DNA of 36,264 bases from Spirochaetia bacterium UBA6919 (GTDB lineage Bacteria > Spirochaetota > UBA6919), in the NCBI GenBank assembly GCA_002450905.1, contig DKAT01000046.1, positions 4,558 through 40,821 on the forward strand. Direction: 5' to 3'. Of this stretch, positions 7,081 to 15,009 are shown one piece after another. Under the pieces are notes generated by a model that worked only from the letters and a program-made list of their open reading frames with translations, was not told the origin of the DNA and made no database searches. The translations under genes were made by a program, and so were the position numbers. Numbering within the stretch: the stretch's first letter is position 1; each line of letters starts with the position of its first letter.

Positions 7081-7815
7081 ATGCTTAAAATAATAAGTCT
7101 TTTTGTTCTCTGCCTTATAACTCTATCAGTTTCAGCTAATAATAACAATGATGTCCTCTCAGTAGTTAAAATTAAACATGGGCAGACAATCCCTAAATCA
7201 GCACCGATGAATGTTTTGCTTGCAGAACTCAAGGGTAATCAGCTATTCGTCACTGTAAAATACCGGGGTAGCCGAAACGATTCCATAAAGATTTACTGGA
7301 ACGGAGTCATCAGACATTCAAATCCACCCCAGTCATACTGGCATCTCGTCCGTCATCCACGTGGCAAATCCAATCAGATAATTTATAGAAGATTAGTCTG
7401 TAAGATCGACAATATATATCTTCAGAAGGCTAAAATCTATTTATATCTCAATTGGCATCTGCTCAAACGACTGCAAATGGGAATCCCGTCCATCACCCGC
7501 TACGACAGAAGTCAGGAACTCCCCAAATCACCACCCATTCATGTGATGTCATCAAAAATCAGGAATAATCACTTGATCCTCACTGTAAAATACCGGGGTA
7601 GCCATGAGGATTCCTTCAAGATTTACTGGAATGGAATCTATTTAAGGTCAAATCCCCCCCAGGTGAACTTTCATCTCGTCCGTCACCCCCGTGGCACTAC
7701 CAATCAATGGATTGAAAGAAGATTGGTCTATAATATCAAAGGAGTCTACCATAGAAGGTATTCTATCAATCTATACTCCAATTGGAAATTAATCACATGG
7801 ATTCGTGTAAATTAA
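7081..7815 (+). CDS. Exported protein with two copies of an unknown ~100-residue module
   Basis: The 244-residue product begins with a clear signal peptide (MLKIISLFVLCLITLSVSA, likely cut after residue 19). The rest is two repeats offset by exactly 110 residues (about 30-135 and 140-244). Both carry VKYRGS-x2-DS-x-KIYWNG, then NPPQ, HLVRHPRG, a Q and RRLV. Hydrophobic/polar alternation suggests an all-beta fold. The spacing is reminiscent of a periplasmic domain type I recall with a pattern like SGGC-x2-H-x-F-x-L-x-W followed by PP and LxH, but its cysteines and first histidine are absent here, so this is only a suggestion. No function is assigned. The next gene is a single-module paralogue with the same signal peptide and leader. 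Location is periplasm or outside the cell. Confidence 0.8.
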   Translation: MLKIISLFVLCLITLSVSANNNNDVLSVVKIKHGQTIPKSAPMNVLLAELKGNQLFVTVKYRGSRNDSIKIYWNGVIRHSNPPQSYWHLVRHPRGKSNQIIYRRLVCKIDNIYLQKAKIYLYLNWHLLKRLQMGIPSITRYDRSQELPKSPPIHVMSSKIRNNHLILTVKYRGSHEDSFKIYWNGIYLRSNPPQVNFHLVRHPRGTTNQWIERRLVYNIKGVYHRRYSINLYSNWKLITWIRVN

Positions 7816-7974
7816 GATTCACGGAAAAGATACAGGGGATTTTCTTCCATTGCTTACCCAAAACAGCTCGTTTGAACGGGGAACCCCCAACCCTCATTTT
7901 AAAATGGAATAATAATTATTTACACATCAAACAATATAGAATTAGTTTAAAAAATCCACAATCCCATAGAATTT

Positions 7975-8019
7975 CATCCCAAAACGTGTTATCCTTATTG
8001 ACAAATAATTTTAAAAGGA
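7975..8019 (+). repeat. Shared 45-nt leader, copy 2 (upstream of the single-module exported gene)
   Basis: This is 41/45 identical to 7029-7073 and sits 7 bases before the start at 8027, with the same TTTTAAAAGGA ribosome site. Conservation here is as high as in the coding part, so it was duplicated with the gene and may be kept by selection. Confidence 0.75.
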
Positions 8020-8026
8020 TGATACC

Positions 8027-8437
8027 ATGTTAAAAATATTAAGCATCATGACTCTCTGTTTCATAACTCTATCCGTTTCAGCTAATAGTAAGGATGATCT
8101 CCTTTATGTAACTAAAATTAAAGAAGGACAGGCGATCCCTAAGTCAGCCTCAATAAAAGTATTAAGTGCAAAAATCAAAAAAAATCGCTTAATCCTCTCC
8201 GTAAAATATCGAGGTAGTCGGGATGATTCTATAAAAATCTATTGGAATGGCTTATACATATTAACAGAACCCGGACAAGTGGACTGGCATTTGGTCCGTC
8301 ATTCAAAGAGTACTTCCAAACAACTTATCAAAAGGAAATTAGTCTTTAACGTCAAACGATCGGATGACGATGAAGGCTATATCAATCTGTTATTGAATGA
8401 TAAATTAGTCAAACGATTTGATTTAAGTGATGACTAA
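8027..8437 (+). CDS. Exported protein with one copy of the unknown ~100-residue module
   Basis: This 136-residue protein has a signal peptide nearly the same as its neighbour (MLKILSIMTLCFITLSVSA). The mature part aligns residue for residue with the first 110 residues of the 244-residue protein: IPKSA, VKYRGSRDDSIKIYWNG, PGQVDWHLVRH, KRKLVFNVK. The C-terminal tail is acidic (SDDDEG, DLSDD). Similar bases (AAAGATACAGG) follow both genes, so the duplicated unit includes downstream sequence. Function is unknown; both are probably periplasmic or surface proteins. It is transcribed towards pyrF, which lies on the other strand. Confidence 0.8.
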   Translation: MLKILSIMTLCFITLSVSANSKDDLLYVTKIKEGQAIPKSASIKVLSAKIKKNRLILSVKYRGSRDDSIKIYWNGLYILTEPGQVDWHLVRHSKSTSKQLIKRKLVFNVKRSDDDEGYINLLLNDKLVKRFDLSDD

Positions 8438-8787
8438 TAGTAAAGATACAGGCAATCCCTTTCTATAACTCATTGGAATGTGGTTCATGAATCGCGATTG
8501 CTTGTCTTAAAAATTCCCCTCCAAACATTAATATAACAGAATAAACATTTCATTAAAAAATCTCCCATTCAAATAGTTCACATAATATTTTTTTCAGATA
8601 CCCGTTACAATTTCTTAATTCATTGAATAAACATTTGATACAAAGCCACCACACCTAAGAAGGATCGGAACTAAAAATTTTGATTCCGATGGTGATTATT
8701 CTCAATAGTATAGACTCTCAAATGAATTAAAATTTTTGAAACTCCTGCAAATCTCAGGCATTTTAATGATAATATAGTACTAAATCA
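8438..8787. other. Intergenic region between convergent genes
   Basis: No gene is visible in these 350 bases, which separate the single-module exported gene from pyrF on the opposite strand. The region holds palindromic repeat copy B at 8664-8702. Apart from that, only AT-rich sequence was seen; no intrinsic terminator with a clear stem and T-run was found in either direction. Confidence 0.6.
8664..8702 (+). repeat. Dispersed palindromic intergenic repeat, copy B
   Basis: The core 8664-8690 keeps both ATCGGAA and TTCCGAT arms; the AT centre differs from copy A at a few positions. The following GGTGATTATTCT (8691-8702) matches the flank of copy A except for one base. It is placed between two convergent genes. 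Arms and flank are better conserved than the loop, which is what selection on a stem or protein site would give. Confidence 0.78.
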
Positions 8788-9516
8788 TCAATTTCTAAGA
8801 CTGAAACAAGTTTGGATCGCATGTTGTATTTCTTCTGCCTTCAGTTTGGGATTTGCGGCATTTTTGATGGGTCGTCCCACAACAATATAATCCGCACCAT
8901 TGTGAAACGCCTGTTCAACCGTTACAATACGTTTCTGATCGTCTTCCTCTCTATTTTCAACGGGTCTAATACCTGGGGATATGACCAGCAAGCGATCGCC
9001 CAGATGATCCCTCAGCTTAGCAACTTCCAATCCTGAAGAAATCACTCCATCACATCCTATTTCAAGGGCACGCTTAGCTCGGGATAGAACAAGTTCATCC
9101 ACATTACATTGGAAGCCCAGATCGTTTAAATCTCCTCTATCCAAACTGGTTAAAACAGTCACTGCAAATATTTTTAGATCCTTTTTAACTTCTACAGCAG
9201 ATTTTAATATACTGTCGTTACCATGTACAGTAGTAAATGAAACTCCACGCCCTTCTAATTGGCTCACAGCCCTCTTAACTGTCTCTGGAACATCGAAAAA
9301 CTTGATGTCAGCAAAAATTTTCTTATTCCGCTGGATCAAATAATCAACTAATTTAAAATAATCTCCGCCCATAAGGAGCTCCAAACCCAGTTTATAGAAA
9401 TGGACTGAATCTCCCAGGGTTTCAATTAATTTCATAGCTTCCTGATTATTTTGTACATCCAAGGCAAATATCAGACGTTCCTTTACAGGAATATTTTTAC
9501 TATTCATTATTTTCAT
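8788..9516 (-). CDS. pyrF: Orotidine 5'-phosphate decarboxylase
   Basis: This enzyme makes UMP from OMP, the last step of pyrimidine synthesis. The 242-residue length is standard for the bacterial type. Visible motifs are FALDV near the N-terminus (about residue 17), the catalytic DIKFFDVPETV with Asp70, Lys72 and Asp75, and the phosphate-binding C-terminal segment ISPGIRP followed by IVVGRPI. The ATG follows the ggt stop codon directly, and its AGGAGG ribosome site is made from the last ggt codons (Pro-Gly-Gly), fixing the start at 9516 and implying translational coupling. It is last in a four-gene minus-strand operon whose other members are a binding lipoprotein, a cyclase and GGT. Confidence 0.94.
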   Translation of the reverse strand: MKIMNSKNIPVKERLIFALDVQNNQEAMKLIETLGDSVHFYKLGLELLMGGDYFKLVDYLIQRNKKIFADIKFFDVPETVKRAVSQLEGRGVSFTTVHGNDSILKSAVEVKKDLKIFAVTVLTSLDRGDLNDLGFQCNVDELVLSRAKRALEIGCDGVISSGLEVAKLRDHLGDRLLVISPGIRPVENREEDDQKRIVTVEQAFHNGADYIVVGRPIKNAANPKLKAEEIQHAIQTCFSLRN

Positions 9517-11316
9517 TTAATTTCCTCCTGGTTCTCCATCTCCACGGGGATCTGATACCCCGATTAATTCCCCATTTTTGTTTTGAACAGCACATACCCT
9601 GGATCGTATTTTCCAGAAGATGATCTGATGACCCATTTTCCTCAATAAATTAACCGTTTCATCACTCAGTGCAGAGGTTTCAAGGATAGTTCCATCTGGG
9701 GTAAATTGATGGTGTAATCTTCTGATCGCAAGACTTTTATATAAATCGTAATTAAAATCAATGGTGTGTATAAGGGTTTGAAGAATAGCAGTGATAATCA
9801 TCGACCCTCCTGAAGCTCCCAGTACTAAAATGGGTTTGTGATTTTGTGGGTTATCCGATGGTTTAAATACAATTGTAGGGGACATACTGCTAAGTGGTGT
9901 TTTATTTCCCTGAATAGCATTGGCTTTCCCTCCGATTAATCCATAGAGGTTTGGTTTACCAGGGGCGGCACTAAAGTCGTCCATTGTGTTGTTCAGAACA
10001 ATCCCCCAGCCTGGTATCATGACTCTTGCCCCAAACAGATAATTAATGGACTGGGTTGTACTGATGGCATTCCCTTCTGAATCAATAATTGAGATATGAG
10101 TGGTATTCGGGGACTCGTGTTGCTGGTCGGATAGATGGGATAATGCACTGCTTTTCGTGGCTGTTTTAAGATTTATTCCAGTATAATACTTTTGGGCATA
10201 GGATTTTGACGTGATATCTTTTATGGGGATCTTGATAAATCGAGGATCACCACCAAATTTTGTACGATCAGCAAAGCCTCTTCGCATGACTTCGATGAGG
10301 AAATGATTATATAATGGGTGATTTCTATTCATTTTATTTATATTTTTTTTCTCTAAAATGTTTAACATCGTTACAATATGGATTCCTGAGGATGGAGGGG
10401 GCATGATAGCTATTGGATGATTTCTATATTTTGTCCATAAGGGTGTTTGTTGATATACATTATAATTTTTTAAATCTGATAGGGTAATATATCCCTTTAA
10501 TTTTTTCATTACCTTATTGAGAGCATGGGCTATAGCACCACTGTAAAATGCTTTCTTTCCATCCTTGGAGATCAGCTTTAGTGATTTTGCTAAATCTTTT
10601 TGGATCAAAAAATCTCCCGTTTTCAATGGATTTCCATTGGGTGCAAAAATCTTTTTCATGGATTCATCCATATTTGAATAGCCCTCTGATATTGCATTTG
10701 CAAGCATAGGATATACTTTAAAACCTTTTTCAGAGAGATTTATCGCGGGTTCCATTACTTTATTCAATGGAAGGGAACCATATTTTTTATGAATATCCAG
10801 GAGTCCAGCAATGATACCAGGGACACCCACGGATTGATAACCCCATTGAATTGCTTGTCGGTCTAGCTCCCCATTTTTCTTAATAAACATTTTTTCATAT
10901 GCTAAAGATGGTGCTCTTTCTCTGAAATCATAAGAAATGGTTTGATTGTTCTTCGATAAGTGCAGCAACATGAAACCACCACCACCAATTCCTGTTGACT
11001 GGGGACGAGTTACAGATATTGCAAAGGATACTGCTATAGCTACATCAACAATATTACCACCCTGTTTATGGACTTCAAGACCTGCCTGGGTTGCCAGATC
11101 ATTATCACTTGCTATCATAATATTTTTTCCATGTGATATTTGCTGGGTAAGTGTTTTATATTTTGATTCTATTAAATCATTTTTTGGATGAGGATTATGA
11201 TTTGATAATTTTTTTTGTTTCTTATTGGATAAGGATTGATCGTTATTATTACAGTGGTTTATTGAAAGAGTAAGAATAATAAGAAGTATAATAGTCGATT
11301 TTATTGTTTGAGTCAT
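9517..11316 (-). CDS. ggt: Gamma-glutamyltransferase (glutathione hydrolase), secreted
   Basis: GGT is an N-terminal-nucleophile hydrolase that cuts or transfers the gamma-glutamyl group of glutathione and similar peptides outside the cytoplasm. The 599-residue precursor starts with a hydrophobic leader ending at SINHC (Cys22), possibly a lipoprotein signal although the residue before Cys is unusual. Family motifs are TGIGGGGFM, the substrate-binding Arg in FRERAP, NTTHISIID with the autoprocessing nucleophile Thr at about 405, STTQSIN, NNTMDDF and GASGGSMII (usual form GSPGGSRII). It ends DPRGDGEPGGN. Length is that of an intact enzyme precursor. Start is 14 bases after the cyclase stop. Glutamate release in the periplasm would fit a neighbouring amino-acid-type binding protein, but that link is inference. 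Confidence 0.92.
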   Translation of the reverse strand: MTQTIKSTIILLIILTLSINHCNNNDQSLSNKKQKKLSNHNPHPKNDLIESKYKTLTQQISHGKNIMIASDNDLATQAGLEVHKQGGNIVDVAIAVSFAISVTRPQSTGIGGGGFMLLHLSKNNQTISYDFRERAPSLAYEKMFIKKNGELDRQAIQWGYQSVGVPGIIAGLLDIHKKYGSLPLNKVMEPAINLSEKGFKVYPMLANAISEGYSNMDESMKKIFAPNGNPLKTGDFLIQKDLAKSLKLISKDGKKAFYSGAIAHALNKVMKKLKGYITLSDLKNYNVYQQTPLWTKYRNHPIAIMPPPSSGIHIVTMLNILEKKNINKMNRNHPLYNHFLIEVMRRGFADRTKFGGDPRFIKIPIKDITSKSYAQKYYTGINLKTATKSSALSHLSDQQHESPNTTHISIIDSEGNAISTTQSINYLFGARVMIPGWGIVLNNTMDDFSAAPGKPNLYGLIGGKANAIQGNKTPLSSMSPTIVFKPSDNPQNHKPILVLGASGGSMIITAILQTLIHTIDFNYDLYKSLAIRRLHHQFTPDGTILETSALSDETVNLLRKMGHQIIFWKIRSRVCAVQNKNGELIGVSDPRGDGEPGGN

Positions 11317-11330
11317 GATTTTATCCCAGA

Positions 11331-13163
11331 TTATTTATTTGTTTTATATGAAATTGCGTCCCAATTATCTGGAGGAGGATTGATTAAATAATTTTGGGCT
11401 AGTTTTTTAAGGCGATGAGATGCAAAATCATTTTTCAAAACGCCCTCGTTATTTAAATAATCAATACATTGACTAAATTGCCTTGATTTGTACATGGATA
11501 GGGCACTTTGATAGGACTCAATAATTTGTATCCGGGATATCGTTGCTTGAGACTTTAATCCAATGAGTTCAAAGATAGTCACCCCTTCTGACTTCCCTTT
11601 CACAGCCACTTTATCGAGCTCTCGACATAACATTTTTTCTTTAACTGCTTCTTCTACAAACTCAGAAATAATAATATCCACTCCATATTCTTTTGTCAGA
11701 GACTCAAGGCGACTTGCAAGATTCACTGTATCCCCTATTACAGTAAATTCCATTTTGTGCTCACTACCAAGAGTACCTGCAATAGCTTCTCCATAATTGA
11801 TTCCCATACCAACATTCACTTCAAACTGGTTTTGATTCTGTCTTTCTAAATTAAATTCTTTTAATGATTTTAACTGGTCGAGAGCTGCCATACAGGCATG
11901 ATATGGATCATCCTTGGATTCAACTGATCCACCCCATTGAGCCATGATAGCATCTCCTATAAATTTATCTAAATTGCCATGCCAGTTCATAATAATAGGA
12001 ACCATCATTGAGAAATAGGTATTTAACATATGGACAACCTCATTAGCCTTATAGACTTCAGTTATAGTCGTGAAACTTCTGATATCACTGAAGAAAACTG
12101 CAATTTTTCTAGTTCTACCCTCAATACGAGATGATCCTGACTCTAAAATACGTTGAACTACATCCTTTGATACATATTGAGTAAAGCTTTTCAAGCCTGT
12201 TACCATCGTATTAAATGCCTGGGTCATATTCCCAATTTCATCAGAACGTTTCATAATTATGTGACGGTGTAAATCGCCATTACCGACTGCTTTCATTTCT
12301 TCAGAAATCTTTTTTACAGGACGAACCACCATATTCCTATTTAGAAGGGTTAGAGAAGCAACTACACTTAATATCATTATGCTCACAGAACCAATAAGAG
12401 TAAAAATACTCCTTGTCCGTGCTTCATAAATGGAATTGAGATCATATTTCATATAAAGATAGCCTTTAACTTCGTTCACTTGCTTTAACGGGATATAAAA
12501 TAAGAGTGATCGATCGTTTGTATGAACAAACCTCCATTTTTTATCTTTTTGAACAAGGTTATCTAGTCTGCCCTTTTGATTTCCATCATTGAGATAAGAT
12601 AATTTTATAATATCGTCGGTGGGCCAGAGTTTAAAACCTATTTTATTGAAAATAGCAATTATTTTATTTACATCAGCACTTTGAATTAATTTATTATCTT
12701 TTCGAGTAAAATAATTTCCCAATTTATTTATTGTATAAAACTTTTGTATAATTTTTTTGTCATTGATATTTTTTAATTTGTTCCATATTTCCTGATTAAA
12801 TCTTTCTTTCTTAATTTTTAAAGGAATTCTGCCATCCCACGATGCAATGAGACGATGATCCACTGCTGAGATAACTTTAATATCTTCTATGGGATTATGA
12901 TCTGGTCTATTTATTTTTTCTAACATCGCATGGGTATGGTCATCTAAGGATTTTGAAGTGACAAAGCCCCCTTCTATATTCTGAATATTTGAAATTAAGT
13001 CTGACAATTCGCTCTTAGTAAGAGTTATGAGGAGTGTCCTTGCCTGGGATAGATTATCATCAAATCGTTTATTCTCTAAATAGATCATTATTCCTGTGAA
13101 CAAAGTCATTAAAATCATCATCACTATAACAAGAGAACTATTCATTTTCATTGATAGAGTCAT
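11331..13163 (-). CDS. Membrane class III adenylate/guanylate cyclase with HAMP domain
   Basis: This 610-residue protein is a transmembrane nucleotide cyclase. Helix 1 spans about 10-29, an extracytoplasmic sensor-like domain 30-250, helix 2 252-274, HAMP 275-327 and the cyclase domain about 345-520. Catalytic features are complete: metal Asp360 (FFSDIRSF), Lys400 and Asp404 in DKFIGDAIM, and the transition-state Asn481 and Arg485 in VNLASRLE. Lys400 favours an adenylate cyclase. The C-terminal 90 residues end with a PPPDNWD motif often seen in related cyclases. The extracytoplasmic part has no family I can name; a Cache-like fold is possible. It lies 18 bases after the binding lipoprotein gene and 14 before ggt, with an AAGGAT ribosome site, so the three are one transcript. 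No cAMP effector gene is in view. Confidence 0.9.
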   Translation of the reverse strand: MTLSMKMNSSLVIVMMILMTLFTGIMIYLENKRFDDNLSQARTLLITLTKSELSDLISNIQNIEGGFVTSKSLDDHTHAMLEKINRPDHNPIEDIKVISAVDHRLIASWDGRIPLKIKKERFNQEIWNKLKNINDKKIIQKFYTINKLGNYFTRKDNKLIQSADVNKIIAIFNKIGFKLWPTDDIIKLSYLNDGNQKGRLDNLVQKDKKWRFVHTNDRSLLFYIPLKQVNEVKGYLYMKYDLNSIYEARTRSIFTLIGSVSIMILSVVASLTLLNRNMVVRPVKKISEEMKAVGNGDLHRHIIMKRSDEIGNMTQAFNTMVTGLKSFTQYVSKDVVQRILESGSSRIEGRTRKIAVFFSDIRSFTTITEVYKANEVVHMLNTYFSMMVPIIMNWHGNLDKFIGDAIMAQWGGSVESKDDPYHACMAALDQLKSLKEFNLERQNQNQFEVNVGMGINYGEAIAGTLGSEHKMEFTVIGDTVNLASRLESLTKEYGVDIIISEFVEEAVKEKMLCRELDKVAVKGKSEGVTIFELIGLKSQATISRIQIIESYQSALSMYKSRQFSQCIDYLNNEGVLKNDFASHRLKKLAQNYLINPPPDNWDAISYKTNK

Positions 13164-13181
13164 AATATATCCTTATAATAA

Positions 13182-14366
13182 TTATTCAGCTGAGACCTGA
13201 GCAACATATTCCGCACCAAATGGAATAATTTTTTGTATAACACCTGGTTTTATAGGATCTCCATCTACATTAAAATGGATTTTTCCTGTAACACCCACAA
13301 AATTAGCCTGGGTTAGAGCTTTTGATATTTTTTTACCATTTGTGGAATTGATTTTTTTTATAACATCAAGGAGAAGTGTCGTTGCATCATAGGATAAAGC
13401 GGAGGCATGATATGGCTTTTTTTTGAATTTCCTGGCAAATCTTAAAATAAAATCAAGACTTTTTTCATCAACAATTGATGGATGCCAGTGAGCCGTGGAA
13501 TAACTGCCCAGAACAAATTTTCCGCCCGATAGAAATAATTCATGTCCTCTCCCCCATCCATCTCCACCCAAGAATATTCCTTTTACTCCAGCCAAACGAG
13601 ACATTTTAATAATAGGACCTGAATCTTTATGGTAAGATGGGAGATATATCACGTCTGCATTTGATTTTTTTATCAGGTCAACAACATTTTGAAAATTACT
13701 TTTTCGGGTGAATTCGATTTTCTCAACATGTCCACCACCTTTTTGAAAGGTTTTGTGAAAATATTCACTCAAGAGGGTTGAGTATGGGGCTGACACATCC
13801 ACGACAAGAAGAGCCTTTCTTGCTTTCAAGTGTTTTAGGGCAAATTGAGCCATAATTTTCCCTTGTACTTCATCAGTAAAGCAGATACGAAATATTTTAT
13901 TACCAATCTTAGTTATTTTAGGATTCGTCGCCAGAGTTGCGATCATGGGGATACCCTTCTTCTGGAGTTTCGGTGCACAGGCTAATGCCATTCCACTCCA
14001 ACTTGGACCAATTATAGCGACTACTTTACTCTTCAATATATTTTCACAGGCAAGAAGCGCTCCAGATTCCTTGCTCATATTATCAAAATAAACTGCTTCA
14101 ATTTTTTTTCCCATGATACTATATTTAGTATTAAATTCTTCGATTGCTGTCTCAGCCCCACGTATTCCATCTATTCCCGTTGATTCTCCTGTCCCAGAAA
14201 GTTCGTAGAATAAACCAATCTTGATAGTATCTTTCTTATTAAGATTTTCATCAAAAGAGATAGACTTATTTTCTTTATTATTAATCTTTTCAGTAAATAT
14301 TCTTGGAGTTTTGATTTCACAGGATAGGACAAATATGAGTCCCAGGATCAGCATGGGAAATTTCAT
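13182..14366 (-). CDS. Periplasmic substrate-binding lipoprotein (branched-chain amino acid/LivK type)
   Basis: This 394-residue protein has a short lipoprotein leader (MKFPMLILGLIFVLSC, lipid on Cys16) and a type 1 periplasmic binding-protein fold. Recognisable are IKIGLFYELSGTGESTGIDG at the first strand, GAETAIEEFN, VVAIIGPSWSGMALA, IPMIATLATNP, GKIMAQFA and the hinge-region VIYLPSYHKDSGPIIK. These match the leucine/isoleucine/valine-binding group (Peripla_BP_6). An AAGGTGAT ribosome site precedes the start. No ABC permease or ATPase gene is adjacent; instead it is first in an operon with a membrane cyclase, suggesting a receptor role. It could equally serve a transporter encoded elsewhere. 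Ligand unknown; amino acids or related carboxylates are likeliest. Confidence 0.88.
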   Translation of the reverse strand: MKFPMLILGLIFVLSCEIKTPRIFTEKINNKENKSISFDENLNKKDTIKIGLFYELSGTGESTGIDGIRGAETAIEEFNTKYSIMGKKIEAVYFDNMSKESGALLACENILKSKVVAIIGPSWSGMALACAPKLQKKGIPMIATLATNPKITKIGNKIFRICFTDEVQGKIMAQFALKHLKARKALLVVDVSAPYSTLLSEYFHKTFQKGGGHVEKIEFTRKSNFQNVVDLIKKSNADVIYLPSYHKDSGPIIKMSRLAGVKGIFLGGDGWGRGHELFLSGGKFVLGSYSTAHWHPSIVDEKSLDFILRFARKFKKKPYHASALSYDATTLLLDVIKKINSTNGKKISKALTQANFVGVTGKIHFNVDGDPIKPGVIQKIIPFGAEYVAQVSAE

Positions 14367-14577
14367 TTGATCACCTTATTCATGATTTCTGAAAAGAGAT
14401 TTGAGACATAACATATTTAATATACAATTTCTAAGAACGATATTTTTTAATTCATCTTTATTAGATTTCAATTTCCATTTGGAATATGATTTGTTATTTT
14501 ATAAGTATATATATAACCAGAGTTTTGTCAAGAAATATTTTACATATTTATTAATTCTTTTATCCAAGGAGGATTTC

Positions 14578-15009
14578 ATGGAAGGACTAAGCCATTTTAT
14601 GTATATATACAACGATTTCTTTAAAGGGATTATTAAGGAAGATGATTACATCCATTTTGTATCAACTCTTAGTGGAAATTGGTTTGCACTGGACTTTAAT
14701 CAGGATGAATTGGGTATTCAAATTATAAATGATTCACAGCTTCACGAACTCATGAATGACTTATACAAGCTTGTGAAAGAAAAAAAAATCACCCATGTGA
14801 CTCATCCTTATACTTACGTTCATCAGCCTGATAATCCCCAGATGATTAAGCTCTACGACCCCAGAAAGGGTGGTTCCAGCTGTTCCATACAATCTCCAGA
14901 TCCCTGGTGGGTGTTTTCTACCATGGAACCTACTATAGATGATCTTTCTATTTTAAAACCTCCTAAGAGAAAGTTATCAAAGATGTTTTCCAAATGGTTT
15001 TTCTTATGA
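14578..15009 (+). CDS. Protein of unknown function coupled to the K+ channel gene
   Basis: The 143-residue product has no signal peptide and no recognised family. Features visible are an aromatic-rich N-terminus, a helix around 52-68 (SQLHELMNDLYKLVKEKK), a Tyr/His-rich stretch THPYTYVHQ, a Pro/Trp segment (SPDPWWVF) and a basic, hydrophobic C-terminus (KRKLSKMFSKWFFL) that might touch the membrane. The start at 14578 is fixed by CCAAGGAGGATTTC; a longer frame from 14401 reads through promoter-type AT-rich DNA and is rejected. The stop overlaps the channel start as ATGA, so the two are translated together in a set ratio. It may be a cytosolic partner or regulator of the channel; that is inference from linkage only. 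Confidence 0.75.
   Translation: MEGLSHFMYIYNDFFKGIIKEDDYIHFVSTLSGNWFALDFNQDELGIQIINDSQLHELMNDLYKLVKEKKITHVTHPYTYVHQPDNPQMIKLYDPRKGGSSCSIQSPDPWWVFSTMEPTIDDLSILKPPKRKLSKMFSKWFFL

Noticed and set aside
7998..8026. TTGACA in the second leader copy read as a -35
   Set aside because: The correctly spaced -10 would fall on GATACC immediately before the start codon, and the other leader copy lacks TTGACA.
14401..14577. Longer N-terminus for the 143-residue protein beginning with an aromatic-rich stretch
   Set aside because: The DNA is AT-rich promoter-like sequence between divergent genes, and a consensus AAGGAGG ribosome site fixes the start at 14578.
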